Shown one piece after another: positions 8,066 to 16,243 of a DNA stretch of 64,000 nt; position 1 is the first letter of the stretch; every line of letters starts with the position of its first letter. The translations under genes were made by a program, and so were the position numbers. The DNA comes from Ilyomonas sp965199845 (GTDB taxonomy: Bacteria > Bacteroidota > Bacteroidia > Chitinophagales > Chitinophagaceae), in contig CBDATZ010000054.1 in NCBI GenBank assembly GCA_965199845.1, positions 434,001-498,000 of the forward strand, in the 5' to 3' direction. Under the pieces are notes generated by a model, which saw only the letters and a program-made list of their open reading frames with translations, was not told where the DNA came from and searched no databases.

Positions 8066-11000
8066 TTACACCTGAACTGCAATACCATGATTCTCGTGTG
8101 CTTCAATAGGCACATAATCTTCTTTCATTAATTCCTCCATAGACTTCGGATTTTTGTTTTTCGAAAACTTAGCAATCAGTTTATCGAAGATGCTATAAAC
8201 CACAGGAACAATTACCAGCGTTAAGAATAATGAACTTAATAAACCGCCGATAATTACCCAAGCAAGTCCGTTTTTCCATTCGGCACCGGCACCTTTCGCC
8301 AAAGCAATCGGAATCATACCAAATACCATCGCGATAGTTGTCATTAAAATCGGGCGCAGACGCGCATGGTTCGCATCTATCAAAGCTTGCTGCGTACTTT
8401 CGCCTTCGGCTTTTCTTTGGTTGGTAAAATCAACCAGCAGAATTGCGTTTTTACAAACCAATCCAATCAGCATAATAATACCCATAATGGTAAATAAGCT
8501 AAGCGATTCATTTGTTAAACCCAACGCTAACAAAGCACCGATGAAAGATAAAGGAATAGAGAACAATACAACAAAAGGATAAGCAAAGCTGTTGTATAAA
8601 GCTACCATTACCAGATAGACTAAAATGATAGCAGACAGCAAAGCAATTCCCAATGTACCGAAACCTTCCGTCTGGTTTTCCATATCACCGCTCCAGACAT
8701 ATCCGACACCAGCCGGTTTTCTTAATTTTTCAAACTGGCTTTGCCATTCAGCCGCTACGGTACCGGTTGGGCGACCAATGGTTTGTGCATTGATAGTAAC
8801 AGACGGACTTTTATCGCGACGCTCCAACTGGCTGGGACCACTGCCTTCCACCACATTAGCAAACTGGTTCAGTTTTATTTGTTGTCCCTGGTCATTTACA
8901 AAAGACAGGTTGCGCACGTCGTTAATACTTTTCCGGTTGAAGTCTCCATAACGCGTATCAATATCATATTCATCATCACCGGCGCGAAACTTACTATCTG
9001 TATTGCCGCTAAAAACAGTTTGCATAGTAGCACCAACTGTTTGCAGGTTCAATCCTAAAGCCGCCATTTTATCACGATCAACCTGTACATCAATTTCAGG
9101 ATTCCCGGTTTCAACAGATAATTTTAATTCGGTAGCTCCTTTTATTTTGGAAAGCTGGCTCATAGCTGCATTGGCAAATACCATCGCGCTATCTAATGTC
9201 GGACCTGTAACAACCAAAGCCAAAGGCGCCATATCGGCTGTTCCCATAATATTTACCGGAACGGTTTTTACTTTCGCACCGACAAGAACTTTGGCCAATT
9301 CGCTTTTCGTTTTTGCTGCATATACATACGAATCATCTTCACGTTTATCTCGTGGTACAAGTTTTATATCCAGTTCTGATTTATAAGCCGTTGCTTGTGT
9401 GGCACCAAAGCCTTCGCTGGTTTGCCCGACAGTTGTAATGATGTCGGTTACTTCTTTCTTTTTACGTAAATATTCTTCGGCGCGTTGCGTCATCAAATTG
9501 GTTTGTTCAATGGCGGCATCTTTCGGCATTTCAATCTGTACTAAAAATTCGCCGCGGTCACTTTTTGGAAAAAATTCAGAACCAATAAAACCACCGGCTA
9601 ACATGGAAATTGAAGCTACAAAAAGCACAAGCACGACTAATAAAGTCCATCGCTTATGACCTAAGCACCAAATCAATAAACCTGTCATCCAATTGGTAAA
9701 TTTGGATAAACCTCTTTCAAAACTTAGAATGATTCTGCCAAACAGATTTTTGCCAGTAATGACTTCAAGTTTACCAAAACGCGAAGACAGCCACGGTACA
9801 ATGGTAAATGAGGAAAGAAGAGATAATGATGTAGCAATAATAACCGTTACACAAAACTGCCGTAAAATGTTTGACACCAAGCCTGTGCTGACTGCAATTG
9901 GAAAAAACACAACAATAATTACCAATGTAATAGCTGATACGGTAAACCCGATTTCGCTGGTCGCATCATACGAAGCACGCACACGATTTTTTCCCATTTC
10001 CATGTGGCGGTAAATATTTTCCAATACTACAATCGCATCATCTACCAGAATACCAACCACGAGCGAAAGTGCAAGCAGCGTCATTAAGTTAAGAGAATAA
10101 CCAAATAGTTTAATACCAATAAACGTTGCGATTAACGATGCCGGAATAGACACCATTACAATTAACGAGTTACGAATGCTGTGCAAAAAGAACAACATAA
10201 CGAAAGCTACGAGTACAACCGCTAACAATAAGTCATGAATAACAGCATCGGCAGATTCTAAAGTAAAAACAGAACTATCGTTTGCGATTGAAAGCTGCAA
10301 ACCCGTGGAAGCATAAGCCTGTTGAAGTTTAGCAACTTCTTTCTTTGTTTCATCACTAATCGAAACCGCATTGGCATCAGATTGTTTAATCATTTGCAGA
10401 GCAATAGCGCTCTTTCCGTTTACGCGCGCTATTTTTTCTACATCTTTCTGCGTATCCTGAACATCAGCAATATCGCCAAGACGTATCTGAATTCCGTTTT
10501 TTGATGAAATCACCAGGTTGCGTAATTCATCTACTGTTTTATATTTTCCCTGCAACCTAATGATGATATCCTGCTGGCGCGTTTGCACACTACCCGTTGG
10601 AAAATCAAGATTGGAAGTGGCAATCATTTGTTGAACCTGCGGCACATTTAAGCCATAACCCTGCAGTTTATCAGCATCTAAGTTTACCTGAATTTCGCGT
10701 TCCTGTCCGCCAATTAAATTTACCTGCGCTACGCCTGCAATACGCGATAAAGACGGCGCTACGCGATTGTCCATTAAATCGTAAAAAGCAGCTTCATCCA
10801 TTTTGGCAGAAGCAGATAAGGTAATAATCGGCAAATCATCCAACGAAAATTTATTCAGGGATGGCGGATCGGCGTCATCGGGCAAATCGGCTAAGATGGC
10901 ATTGACTTTACGTTGCGCATCGTTTAACGCATAATCAACATCGGCATTATCGGTAAGCGTTATGGTAACACTGGAAATACTTTCGAAAGATTTTGATTCG

Positions 11001-11239
11001 AGCTTCTTAATGTTTTCCAAAGAAGAAACAGCATCTTCAACTTTTTTGGTAACGGTGTTTTCTACTTCGCCCGGCGACGCGCCCGGATATACCGTTGTAA
11101 TAGACACAACATTGGTAGTGAACTTGGGCAACAATTCGTAGTTTAACGAGGTGTAACTAAGAACACCGCCCAATATTAAAATGATAAACAACACTACAAT
11201 GAGCGTAGGTCGTTTAATGGATATTTCTGCTAATTTCAT
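8066..11239 (-). CDS. RND efflux pump permease (AcrB/HAE1-like)
   Basis: Inner-membrane proton-driven pump of a tripartite drug efflux system. The 1057-residue protein matches the family length with two repeats of one transmembrane helix, a large periplasmic domain and five or more helices. The proton-relay motif VVGILVDDAIVVLENIYRHME (with the DD pair) is in TM4. The second half repeats the architecture with FTIMGIIMLIGLVCKNAILLVDF. The N-terminus MKLAEISIKRPTLIVVLFIILILGG is typical. It is the last gene of a four-gene unit after the adaptor, with a 234-bp gap that contains an 80-bp dispersed repeat. The substrate cannot be told from sequence. Confidence 0.93.
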   Translation of the reverse strand: MKLAEISIKRPTLIVVLFIILILGGVLSYTSLNYELLPKFTTNVVSITTVYPGASPGEVENTVTKKVEDAVSSLENIKKLESKSFESISSVTITLTDNADVDYALNDAQRKVNAILADLPDDADPPSLNKFSLDDLPIITLSASAKMDEAAFYDLMDNRVAPSLSRIAGVAQVNLIGGQEREIQVNLDADKLQGYGLNVPQVQQMIATSNLDFPTGSVQTRQQDIIIRLQGKYKTVDELRNLVISSKNGIQIRLGDIADVQDTQKDVEKIARVNGKSAIALQMIKQSDANAVSISDETKKEVAKLQQAYASTGLQLSIANDSSVFTLESADAVIHDLLLAVVLVAFVMLFFLHSIRNSLIVMVSIPASLIATFIGIKLFGYSLNLMTLLALSLVVGILVDDAIVVLENIYRHMEMGKNRVRASYDATSEIGFTVSAITLVIIVVFFPIAVSTGLVSNILRQFCVTVIIATSLSLLSSFTIVPWLSSRFGKLEVITGKNLFGRIILSFERGLSKFTNWMTGLLIWCLGHKRWTLLVVLVLFVASISMLAGGFIGSEFFPKSDRGEFLVQIEMPKDAAIEQTNLMTQRAEEYLRKKKEVTDIITTVGQTSEGFGATQATAYKSELDIKLVPRDKREDDSYVYAAKTKSELAKVLVGAKVKTVPVNIMGTADMAPLALVVTGPTLDSAMVFANAAMSQLSKIKGATELKLSVETGNPEIDVQVDRDKMAALGLNLQTVGATMQTVFSGNTDSKFRAGDDEYDIDTRYGDFNRKSINDVRNLSFVNDQGQQIKLNQFANVVEGSGPSQLERRDKSPSVTINAQTIGRPTGTVAAEWQSQFEKLRKPAGVGYVWSGDMENQTEGFGTLGIALLSAIILVYLVMVALYNSFAYPFVVLFSIPLSFIGALLALGLTNESLSLFTIMGIIMLIGLVCKNAILLVDFTNQRKAEGESTQQALIDANHARLRPILMTTIAMVFGMIPIALAKGAGAEWKNGLAWVIIGGLLSSLFLTLVIVPVVYSIFDKLIAKFSKNKNPKSMEELMKEDYVPIEAHENHGIAVQV

Positions 11240-11360
11240 TTACCCTTATTTTAATGATTTTTCTGATTTGCTTGATTTGTCAGAACACAGATGACACTAA
11301 TTTACTGCACGGATGAAATTGATTTTTTATTGCTTTGATTCGCATAAAAGATCAATTTAT

Positions 11361-11440
11361 TTCAGAACGTTGAACGGAGCGTCGCAAGAGACGATCAATC
11401 TAAGTTACCGGCGCTGGTAACATAAACTGTATTTTCTATT
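11361..11440 (+). repeat. 80-bp dispersed intergenic repeat, copy A
   Basis: Nearly the same 80-nt sequence recurs at 42591-42670. Shared blocks include TGAACGGAGCGTCGCAAG, AGTTACCGGCGC and GTAACATAAAC. The right half contains an inverted repeat, GTTACC-N6-GGTAAC. It is located between the adaptor and pump genes, outside any ORF. Confidence 0.75.
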
Positions 11441-11473
11441 CTTTTATCTTATCAATTTCTCTAACTCTTCGTC

Positions 11474-12547
11474 CTATTTAATGATGCTGATTGTTGTTCC
11501 ATCGGTAAGATTTACCTGACCGCTGGTAATAACAATATCGCCTTCTTTTAATCCGTTTAAGACTTCTACTTTATCGCCAACAATACGACCGGCAGTTACC
11601 GTATGCAAACGCGCTGTGCTATTGTTTTCGGCTACAAAAACCTGGTTGCTGCTAACGCTTCCAACAAAGGCAGAACGCGGAATTACAACCAATGCCTGCG
11701 ACTTCGGCATAGCAAATTCTGCCGTTCCATACATACCAGCTTTTAACTGGTTTTTCGGATTGTTGGTAATCTCTATTTCGAGCGGAAAGTTGAGTGAATT
11801 ATCGGCTTTCGGTGCAATAAATGAAATTTTACCGGAAAAGCTTTCATCCGGAAAAACACTGGCGGTAACTTTTACATTATCACCCACTTTTAAATTGGCA
11901 ACCTGACTTTCATTTACCGTTACTTTCAACTTCAGTTTCGATACATCAACAATATTGAACATCTGCGTGGCGGCCGCCAATATAGCGCCGGGTTCTATCA
12001 TACGTTTGTTTACAACACCATTGATACTGGAACGAATGTTTGCATCGCCGATATTAATACGTGCTGCGTTTATTCTTGCCTGCGCATTCTGCAACGCGAG
12101 GTTTGCCTGATCGAGCTGTTGTTGTGTAACACCGCCGGTTTTAAAAGCATTATCGTAACGCTCTTTGTCTTTTTGCGCATTGGCATAAACGGCTTCTGCA
12201 TTCTGCAAGTCAACAGACAACTGGTCGGTTCTTACTGTAGCCAGCGTTTGCCCGATGCTAACATGGTCGCCTTCATCTACAAATATTTTGACCACACGTC
12301 CCGGCTTTTCCGCCGAAAAATTGATTTCGCGGTTTGGTTCAAAATTTCCGTTTGCGCTGAAATCTAATTTCAATTCCTGCTTTTTTACAGTGTCAACGCG
12401 CACCACAACGCTGTTGCTGTCTTGTGCGGCCACAACGGCTGTTTTGGCTTCGTTAGACGCTTTGTTTTTGTTTAATACAAACCATATTAAGGCAAGAATG
12501 CCTATGATTAATAAAATCGTAAGAATTGTACGTCCTGCTTTTTTCAT
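11474..12547 (-). CDS. RND efflux periplasmic adaptor (membrane fusion protein)
   Basis: Links the inner-membrane pump to the outer-membrane channel. The 357-residue protein starts with a membrane anchor (TILTILLIIGILALIWFVL, residues 8-26). A split lipoyl/biotinyl half-motif follows (PGRVVKIFVDEGDHVSIGQTLATV), then a helical hairpin (QNAEAVYANAQKDKERYDN... QQQLDQANLALQNAQARI), the second lipoyl half (ANIRSSINGVVNKRMIEPGAIL), beta-barrel and membrane-proximal domains. It overlaps nothing and sits 5 bp after the TolC-like gene, so they are clearly cotranscribed. Confidence 0.92.
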   Translation of the reverse strand: MKKAGRTILTILLIIGILALIWFVLNKNKASNEAKTAVVAAQDSNSVVVRVDTVKKQELKLDFSANGNFEPNREINFSAEKPGRVVKIFVDEGDHVSIGQTLATVRTDQLSVDLQNAEAVYANAQKDKERYDNAFKTGGVTQQQLDQANLALQNAQARINAARINIGDANIRSSINGVVNKRMIEPGAILAAATQMFNIVDVSKLKLKVTVNESQVANLKVGDNVKVTASVFPDESFSGKISFIAPKADNSLNFPLEIEITNNPKNQLKAGMYGTAEFAMPKSQALVVIPRSAFVGSVSSNQVFVAENNSTARLHTVTAGRIVGDKVEVLNGLKEGDIVITSGQVNLTDGTTISIIK

Positions 12548-12552
12548 AGTCT

Positions 12553-13941
12553 TTATTGTCCGGTAAGAGTTTTTAATTTTCCCTGAGATTTAATAAATTG
12601 TATTTCGGCCAGCTTATAATCAAGTAAAGCTGATGAATAGTTGTTTTGAGCTTCTGTAAGCGAATTTTCAGAATCTAACAAATCGGTTAGCGGCGCCAAA
12701 CCATTGTTGTAATTGTTTTGCGTATTGAAGAAGATTTCCTGCGCCAGCTGCACATTATCTTTTTGACTGTTTAATGTAATAATGCTGTTTTTGATTTGCG
12801 TTTTTGCATTTTCGTAAGCCAGGTTTAACGACAACGTTGTATTGCGTATATCTTCATTGTTTTTATCAATACTAATGTTGGCTTGTCTTACCCTGGCTCT
12901 TGTGGCAAAACCATTAAAAAGCGGCACGCGAAGGTTAAGCCCGGCATTTCCATAATTAAACCAGTAGCCATTGTTTGCCTGACCGCGAAAGAGAACAAAT
13001 TTTTCGCTGACGCCTTGTAAAGAATGCGCGGCAGAAAGAGATAAGGTTGGATAATATTCTGCTTTATAAGCATCGCGGTTATAACGATATAATTCATCTT
13101 GTTTCTTCAACACCTTATATTCTGTGCGCTGCGAAATATCTAATGAATCTGTTTGCGAAACATCCTGCGGATGAATACTATCTAACTCCGATTGCGGAAC
13201 GGTGATCGGAGTCGCAATATCCATTCCCATATAAAACTTCAATGTGTTTTCCTGTATAGCTACAGCGTTCAGCAATTGCCGGCGTTGTGCCTGCAGGTTC
13301 GAAATGGTGACTTTGGTTCTGTCTACATCTATCTTTTTTGCCAATCCGTTTTGATATTGACCATTGATGATGTTATACACTTTGGTTGTGTTTGTTATGT
13401 TACTATCAATCACAACCAGCTTTTGCCGCTGCACCAAAACCTGGTAATAAGCGATAGCCACCTGCTCTATAATTTGTTCATCGGTAAGCTGCGCGGAAAG
13501 CTCATAATATTGTTGTGTAGATTTGGCTGCTTTTAAACCCGTAAATACAGATTGATCATATATTTTTTGTTCGAGATTGATGCTGCTCTGGCTGTTCCAC
13601 GTAGTACCGCTTGGCACAAGAAGCGTTTTACCCGGCTGCCCCACAAAAGAACCATCAAACACAAAGCTTTGCTTTTTATATTGATCAACCAAACTACTGC
13701 TTATTGATAGTTGCGGTAAGGCGCGTGCGCGGGTTTCATCAATCTGGTAATTGCCGTTTTGTATATCCAGCCTGGCTTTGCGCGTGTTTGAATTGTTTTG
13801 CAGCGCATATTGCAAAGCATCCTGTAAAGTAAGCGGTTGCGAAGCAGTTTGTTGCTGTGCCTGCGTTTTGGTTACTGTAAACAATACACTTATACCGGTT
13901 ATAAAACAAAACAAGTATAGTTTTGATAAATTCAATTTCAT
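12553..13941 (-). CDS. TolC-family outer-membrane efflux channel
   Basis: Outer-membrane/periplasmic tunnel of the efflux system. The 462-residue protein has an N-terminal signal peptide (LYLFCFITGISVLFTVTKTQAQ), then LTLQDALQYALQNNSNTRKARLDIQNG, the typical start of the first helical barrel, and the matching internal repeat in the second half with NAGLNLRVPLFNGFATRARVRQANISI and YNNGLAPLTDLLDSENSLTEAQNNY. It lies between the TetR gene (52 bp upstream) and the adaptor. Confidence 0.92.
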   Translation of the reverse strand: MKLNLSKLYLFCFITGISVLFTVTKTQAQQQTASQPLTLQDALQYALQNNSNTRKARLDIQNGNYQIDETRARALPQLSISSSLVDQYKKQSFVFDGSFVGQPGKTLLVPSGTTWNSQSSINLEQKIYDQSVFTGLKAAKSTQQYYELSAQLTDEQIIEQVAIAYYQVLVQRQKLVVIDSNITNTTKVYNIINGQYQNGLAKKIDVDRTKVTISNLQAQRRQLLNAVAIQENTLKFYMGMDIATPITVPQSELDSIHPQDVSQTDSLDISQRTEYKVLKKQDELYRYNRDAYKAEYYPTLSLSAAHSLQGVSEKFVLFRGQANNGYWFNYGNAGLNLRVPLFNGFATRARVRQANISIDKNNEDIRNTTLSLNLAYENAKTQIKNSIITLNSQKDNVQLAQEIFFNTQNNYNNGLAPLTDLLDSENSLTEAQNNYSSALLDYKLAEIQFIKSQGKLKTLTGQ

Positions 13942-13993
13942 TTCAGTTACAGTTCGATTTAGAATAATAAGACGTTTTTAAAAAGGTTTTACT

Positions 13994-14629
13994 TTAATTC
14001 AATTGGTGTTGGTGATGAACAGACGGCAAGCGGTTGCTGTATTTTTTTATCAGGCGTGCGCCTTTTGCCGTAACAATACCATGCAGAAAAAGCAGCGTAG
14101 CTTCTCTTTCCACTTCAACAAAATTGAACTGCCTGGCAGGAAACAATTCTATGTTCATCGAGATAATAATATTGGCCAGCCGAAGTCGTATAATAACTTC
14201 CAGATCTATCTCTTTCCGGTAAAGCTCTTCCTCAATGCCACGCTTCAAATTTTTCTCAATGCTGTTATACATAAAAGTGTTCTTAAACTGCAGAAATTTC
14301 TGGAATACTTCCGGATGAAATTTCTCCAGATCATACAATACATTCTGATTGATTGATTCCATTACGTTGATAAATGTTTCAGAACCCAGCAACACTTCAT
14401 GAACTGCATTCTCTGCTTTCTCTTCGTCAACAATACAATTTTGCTGGCTGATACAAATATGATTATCAAAGATGGCAGACACTAACTCATTCTTATCGTG
14501 AAACGACTGATAAATCGTTTTCTTAGAGATGCCAAGCTTCGCAGCAATTTCATCCATTGTTATGCGCTTGATGCCATATTTTGTGAATAATTCAGTTGCC
14601 TTCTCTAAAATCCTTTCCTTCATTTCCAT
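13994..14629 (-). CDS. TetR/AcrR-family transcriptional regulator of the efflux operon
   Basis: Probable local repressor, first gene of the efflux operon. From the chosen start (ATG at 14627-14629; a second at 14621-14623) the protein is 211 residues. The helix-turn-helix is KERILEKATELFTKYG then ITMDEIAAKLGISKKTIYQSFHDKNEL, and the remaining residues form an all-helical ligand domain. A longer frame reaches 14782, but its extra 51 residues do not look like TetR and would run through the promoter and palindrome, so I reject that start. The palindrome just upstream suggests autoregulation. Confidence 0.88.
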   Translation of the reverse strand: MEMKERILEKATELFTKYGIKRITMDEIAAKLGISKKTIYQSFHDKNELVSAIFDNHICISQQNCIVDEEKAENAVHEVLLGSETFINVMESINQNVLYDLEKFHPEVFQKFLQFKNTFMYNSIEKNLKRGIEEELYRKEIDLEVIIRLRLANIIISMNIELFPARQFNFVEVEREATLLFLHGIVTAKGARLIKKYSNRLPSVHHQHQLN

Positions 14630-14635
14630 GGGGCG

Positions 14636-14672
14636 CAAAACTACGGAAACTTTTTTTGTAAAATAAGTTTCC
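14636..14672 (-). promoter_or_regulatory. Promoter and candidate TetR operator of the efflux operon
   Basis: On the minus strand a TAGTTTTG -7 element (complement 14636-14643) lies directly before the regulator start. Immediately upstream is a perfect inverted repeat GGAAACTT-N12-AAGTTTCC (arms 14645-14652 and 14665-14672) that covers the -33 position. The placement fits a repressor operator. Assignment to this TetR protein is inference. Confidence 0.6.
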
Positions 14673-14839
14673 TTTAAAAAATTTAAAATTTTACAGGAAC
14701 GGTAATTGAATAAAAGCCATGTTTTGGTTACTTGATTTATGTATGAATGAAAACAAATTGCAACCCTTATAAAGCCTTTCATTTGTTTTATAAACCGAAA
14801 TGATAATTTCTATTCAAAATCTTCACTCAACTTCGCGTT

Positions 14840-15868
14840 ATGAAATATCTATTGTTCTGTTTATTGGTTATGCTCGGTTGTTATTCGTGCATTGCACAGC
14901 GAAACAATGGCGGCATGAAAAAAGGAAAGAAGGCGCAAATGCAATTACCAACAGATACAACAATACAAATAAAGAATAATGATAAAACACAGTTCGGCGC
15001 ACTTATAAAACCGCCTGCGCCCGGCGGCGGTGGTTTGAATTTTAAAGTTAATATCGCCAGGAAATTAGGACTGGATTGTATTCGCGAAGGCATTAGTTTA
15101 GACAAACCAAATGATAAACCTATTTTCAATTCAGGCTTTAAAGTAGTGCTGAATGTAAACAACAGTTCGATGGCAAACAAGTCGCAGGCGCCTTTCCCAA
15201 CTGATACGGCAGATTATAAAACGCGGCTGCAATACCAGCTATCATTAATGATGCGCAAACCTGTTTTATTAGTGATAGAAAATGAAGAAAATAACCAGCG
15301 TTTTCATAGCGGATTGGCGCAAGATTATATAAACCAGCTACAAGCCGCAGCAACAGTAGCACATGCAAATGGAATTCCGGTTACCAATGGCGGCATCACG
15401 TTTCCGGCTATGCTATATCTTGTTTATCTCGATTATACGGAGCACGGGCAAACCAAAGAAGCCAACGATTTGCAGCAACGTTCTTCCGTTTCTTTTACAG
15501 CTAAATGGCTGATAAACCGGAAAGAATTTTTACAGCAATTAATTGCCGGTTATGCAAAGGTGAATATTGATTATGTAAACTTTCATTGGTATGGACGAAA
15601 CGGCGATACCAAAAGCCTGACCGAAGTGGTAAATTATTTACAACGTGTTACCGGCAAACCTGCTATCAGCAACGAAATAGGTCAGCAGGATAATTCGCCA
15701 CAAACAGTAAAAACCATTCTGCAAACCTGTCGTCAGCTCAATATGCGTTACGCCATCTGGTATTCGGGCGATGGAGAACGAAACACAGATGAACAGGCAG
15801 TTGGTCTTCAAAATAACGATGGTTCTTTACGCGAAAGCGGCGATGCTTTTAAAGAGACTTTGAAATAG
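14840..15868 (+). CDS. Secreted glycoside-hydrolase-like TIM-barrel protein
   Basis: A 342-residue exported protein whose fold looks like a clan GH-A glycosidase. A signal sequence covers residues 1-19 (LLFCLLVMLGCYSCIAQ; a cysteine in it might act as a lipobox, but the fit is poor). A glycine/proline-rich linker (PPAPGGGG) precedes the barrel. Candidate catalytic pair: E149 in VIENEENN, the classic NE at the end of strand 4, and E279 in PAISNEIGQQ, the strand-7 position. NFHWYGRNG (247-255) and AIWYSGDG resemble substrate-binding strands. The exact family and substrate are not recognised. It stands alone, divergent from the TetR operon. Confidence 0.6.
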   Translation: MKYLLFCLLVMLGCYSCIAQRNNGGMKKGKKAQMQLPTDTTIQIKNNDKTQFGALIKPPAPGGGGLNFKVNIARKLGLDCIREGISLDKPNDKPIFNSGFKVVLNVNNSSMANKSQAPFPTDTADYKTRLQYQLSLMMRKPVLLVIENEENNQRFHSGLAQDYINQLQAAATVAHANGIPVTNGGITFPAMLYLVYLDYTEHGQTKEANDLQQRSSVSFTAKWLINRKEFLQQLIAGYAKVNIDYVNFHWYGRNGDTKSLTEVVNYLQRVTGKPAISNEIGQQDNSPQTVKTILQTCRQLNMRYAIWYSGDGERNTDEQAVGLQNNDGSLRESGDAFKETLK

Positions 15869-16243
15869 TTTTTTTGAACCACGGAGACACGAAGAACACA
15901 GAATATTACAAAGGAATAAGAAAAGTTTTTTTGTTTTCTTGCAGCGCCGGAAGTAATCTTTAAACGATAAGTACAAGAACAATATAAAGCAGCTTTGTAA
16001 AGAATTTGAGCGTATCAACGTTACAGCTTTGCACACAATATATAGCTGATATTCTTTCCCAAAATACCAATCAAACAAAAGCAACTGTAAAAGAATCTTT
16101 TGCAATAGCAACTGTATAAAACAATTATCAGCAGGTATTATATACAAACTGCAATACCTGTTTCCAAATATTCCTTTTCTGCGACCACATGAATATGCGG
16201 TTTTGAATTCTAAAACTAATTATACTTTTATAAAAATTTTACT
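15869..16243. other. Intergenic region with a decayed dispersed repeat
   Basis: A 375-bp gap. The start (about 15878-15906) reads ACCACGGAGACACGAAGAAC, one of the wordings common in Bacteroidota intergenic repeats; a related complement-strand wording occurs near 28222-28250. I see no gene or clear terminator. Confidence 0.4.

Noticed and set aside
14630..14782. N-terminal extension of the TetR ORF
   Set aside because: It would run through the promoter and palindrome, and TetR proteins begin just before the helix-turn-helix.
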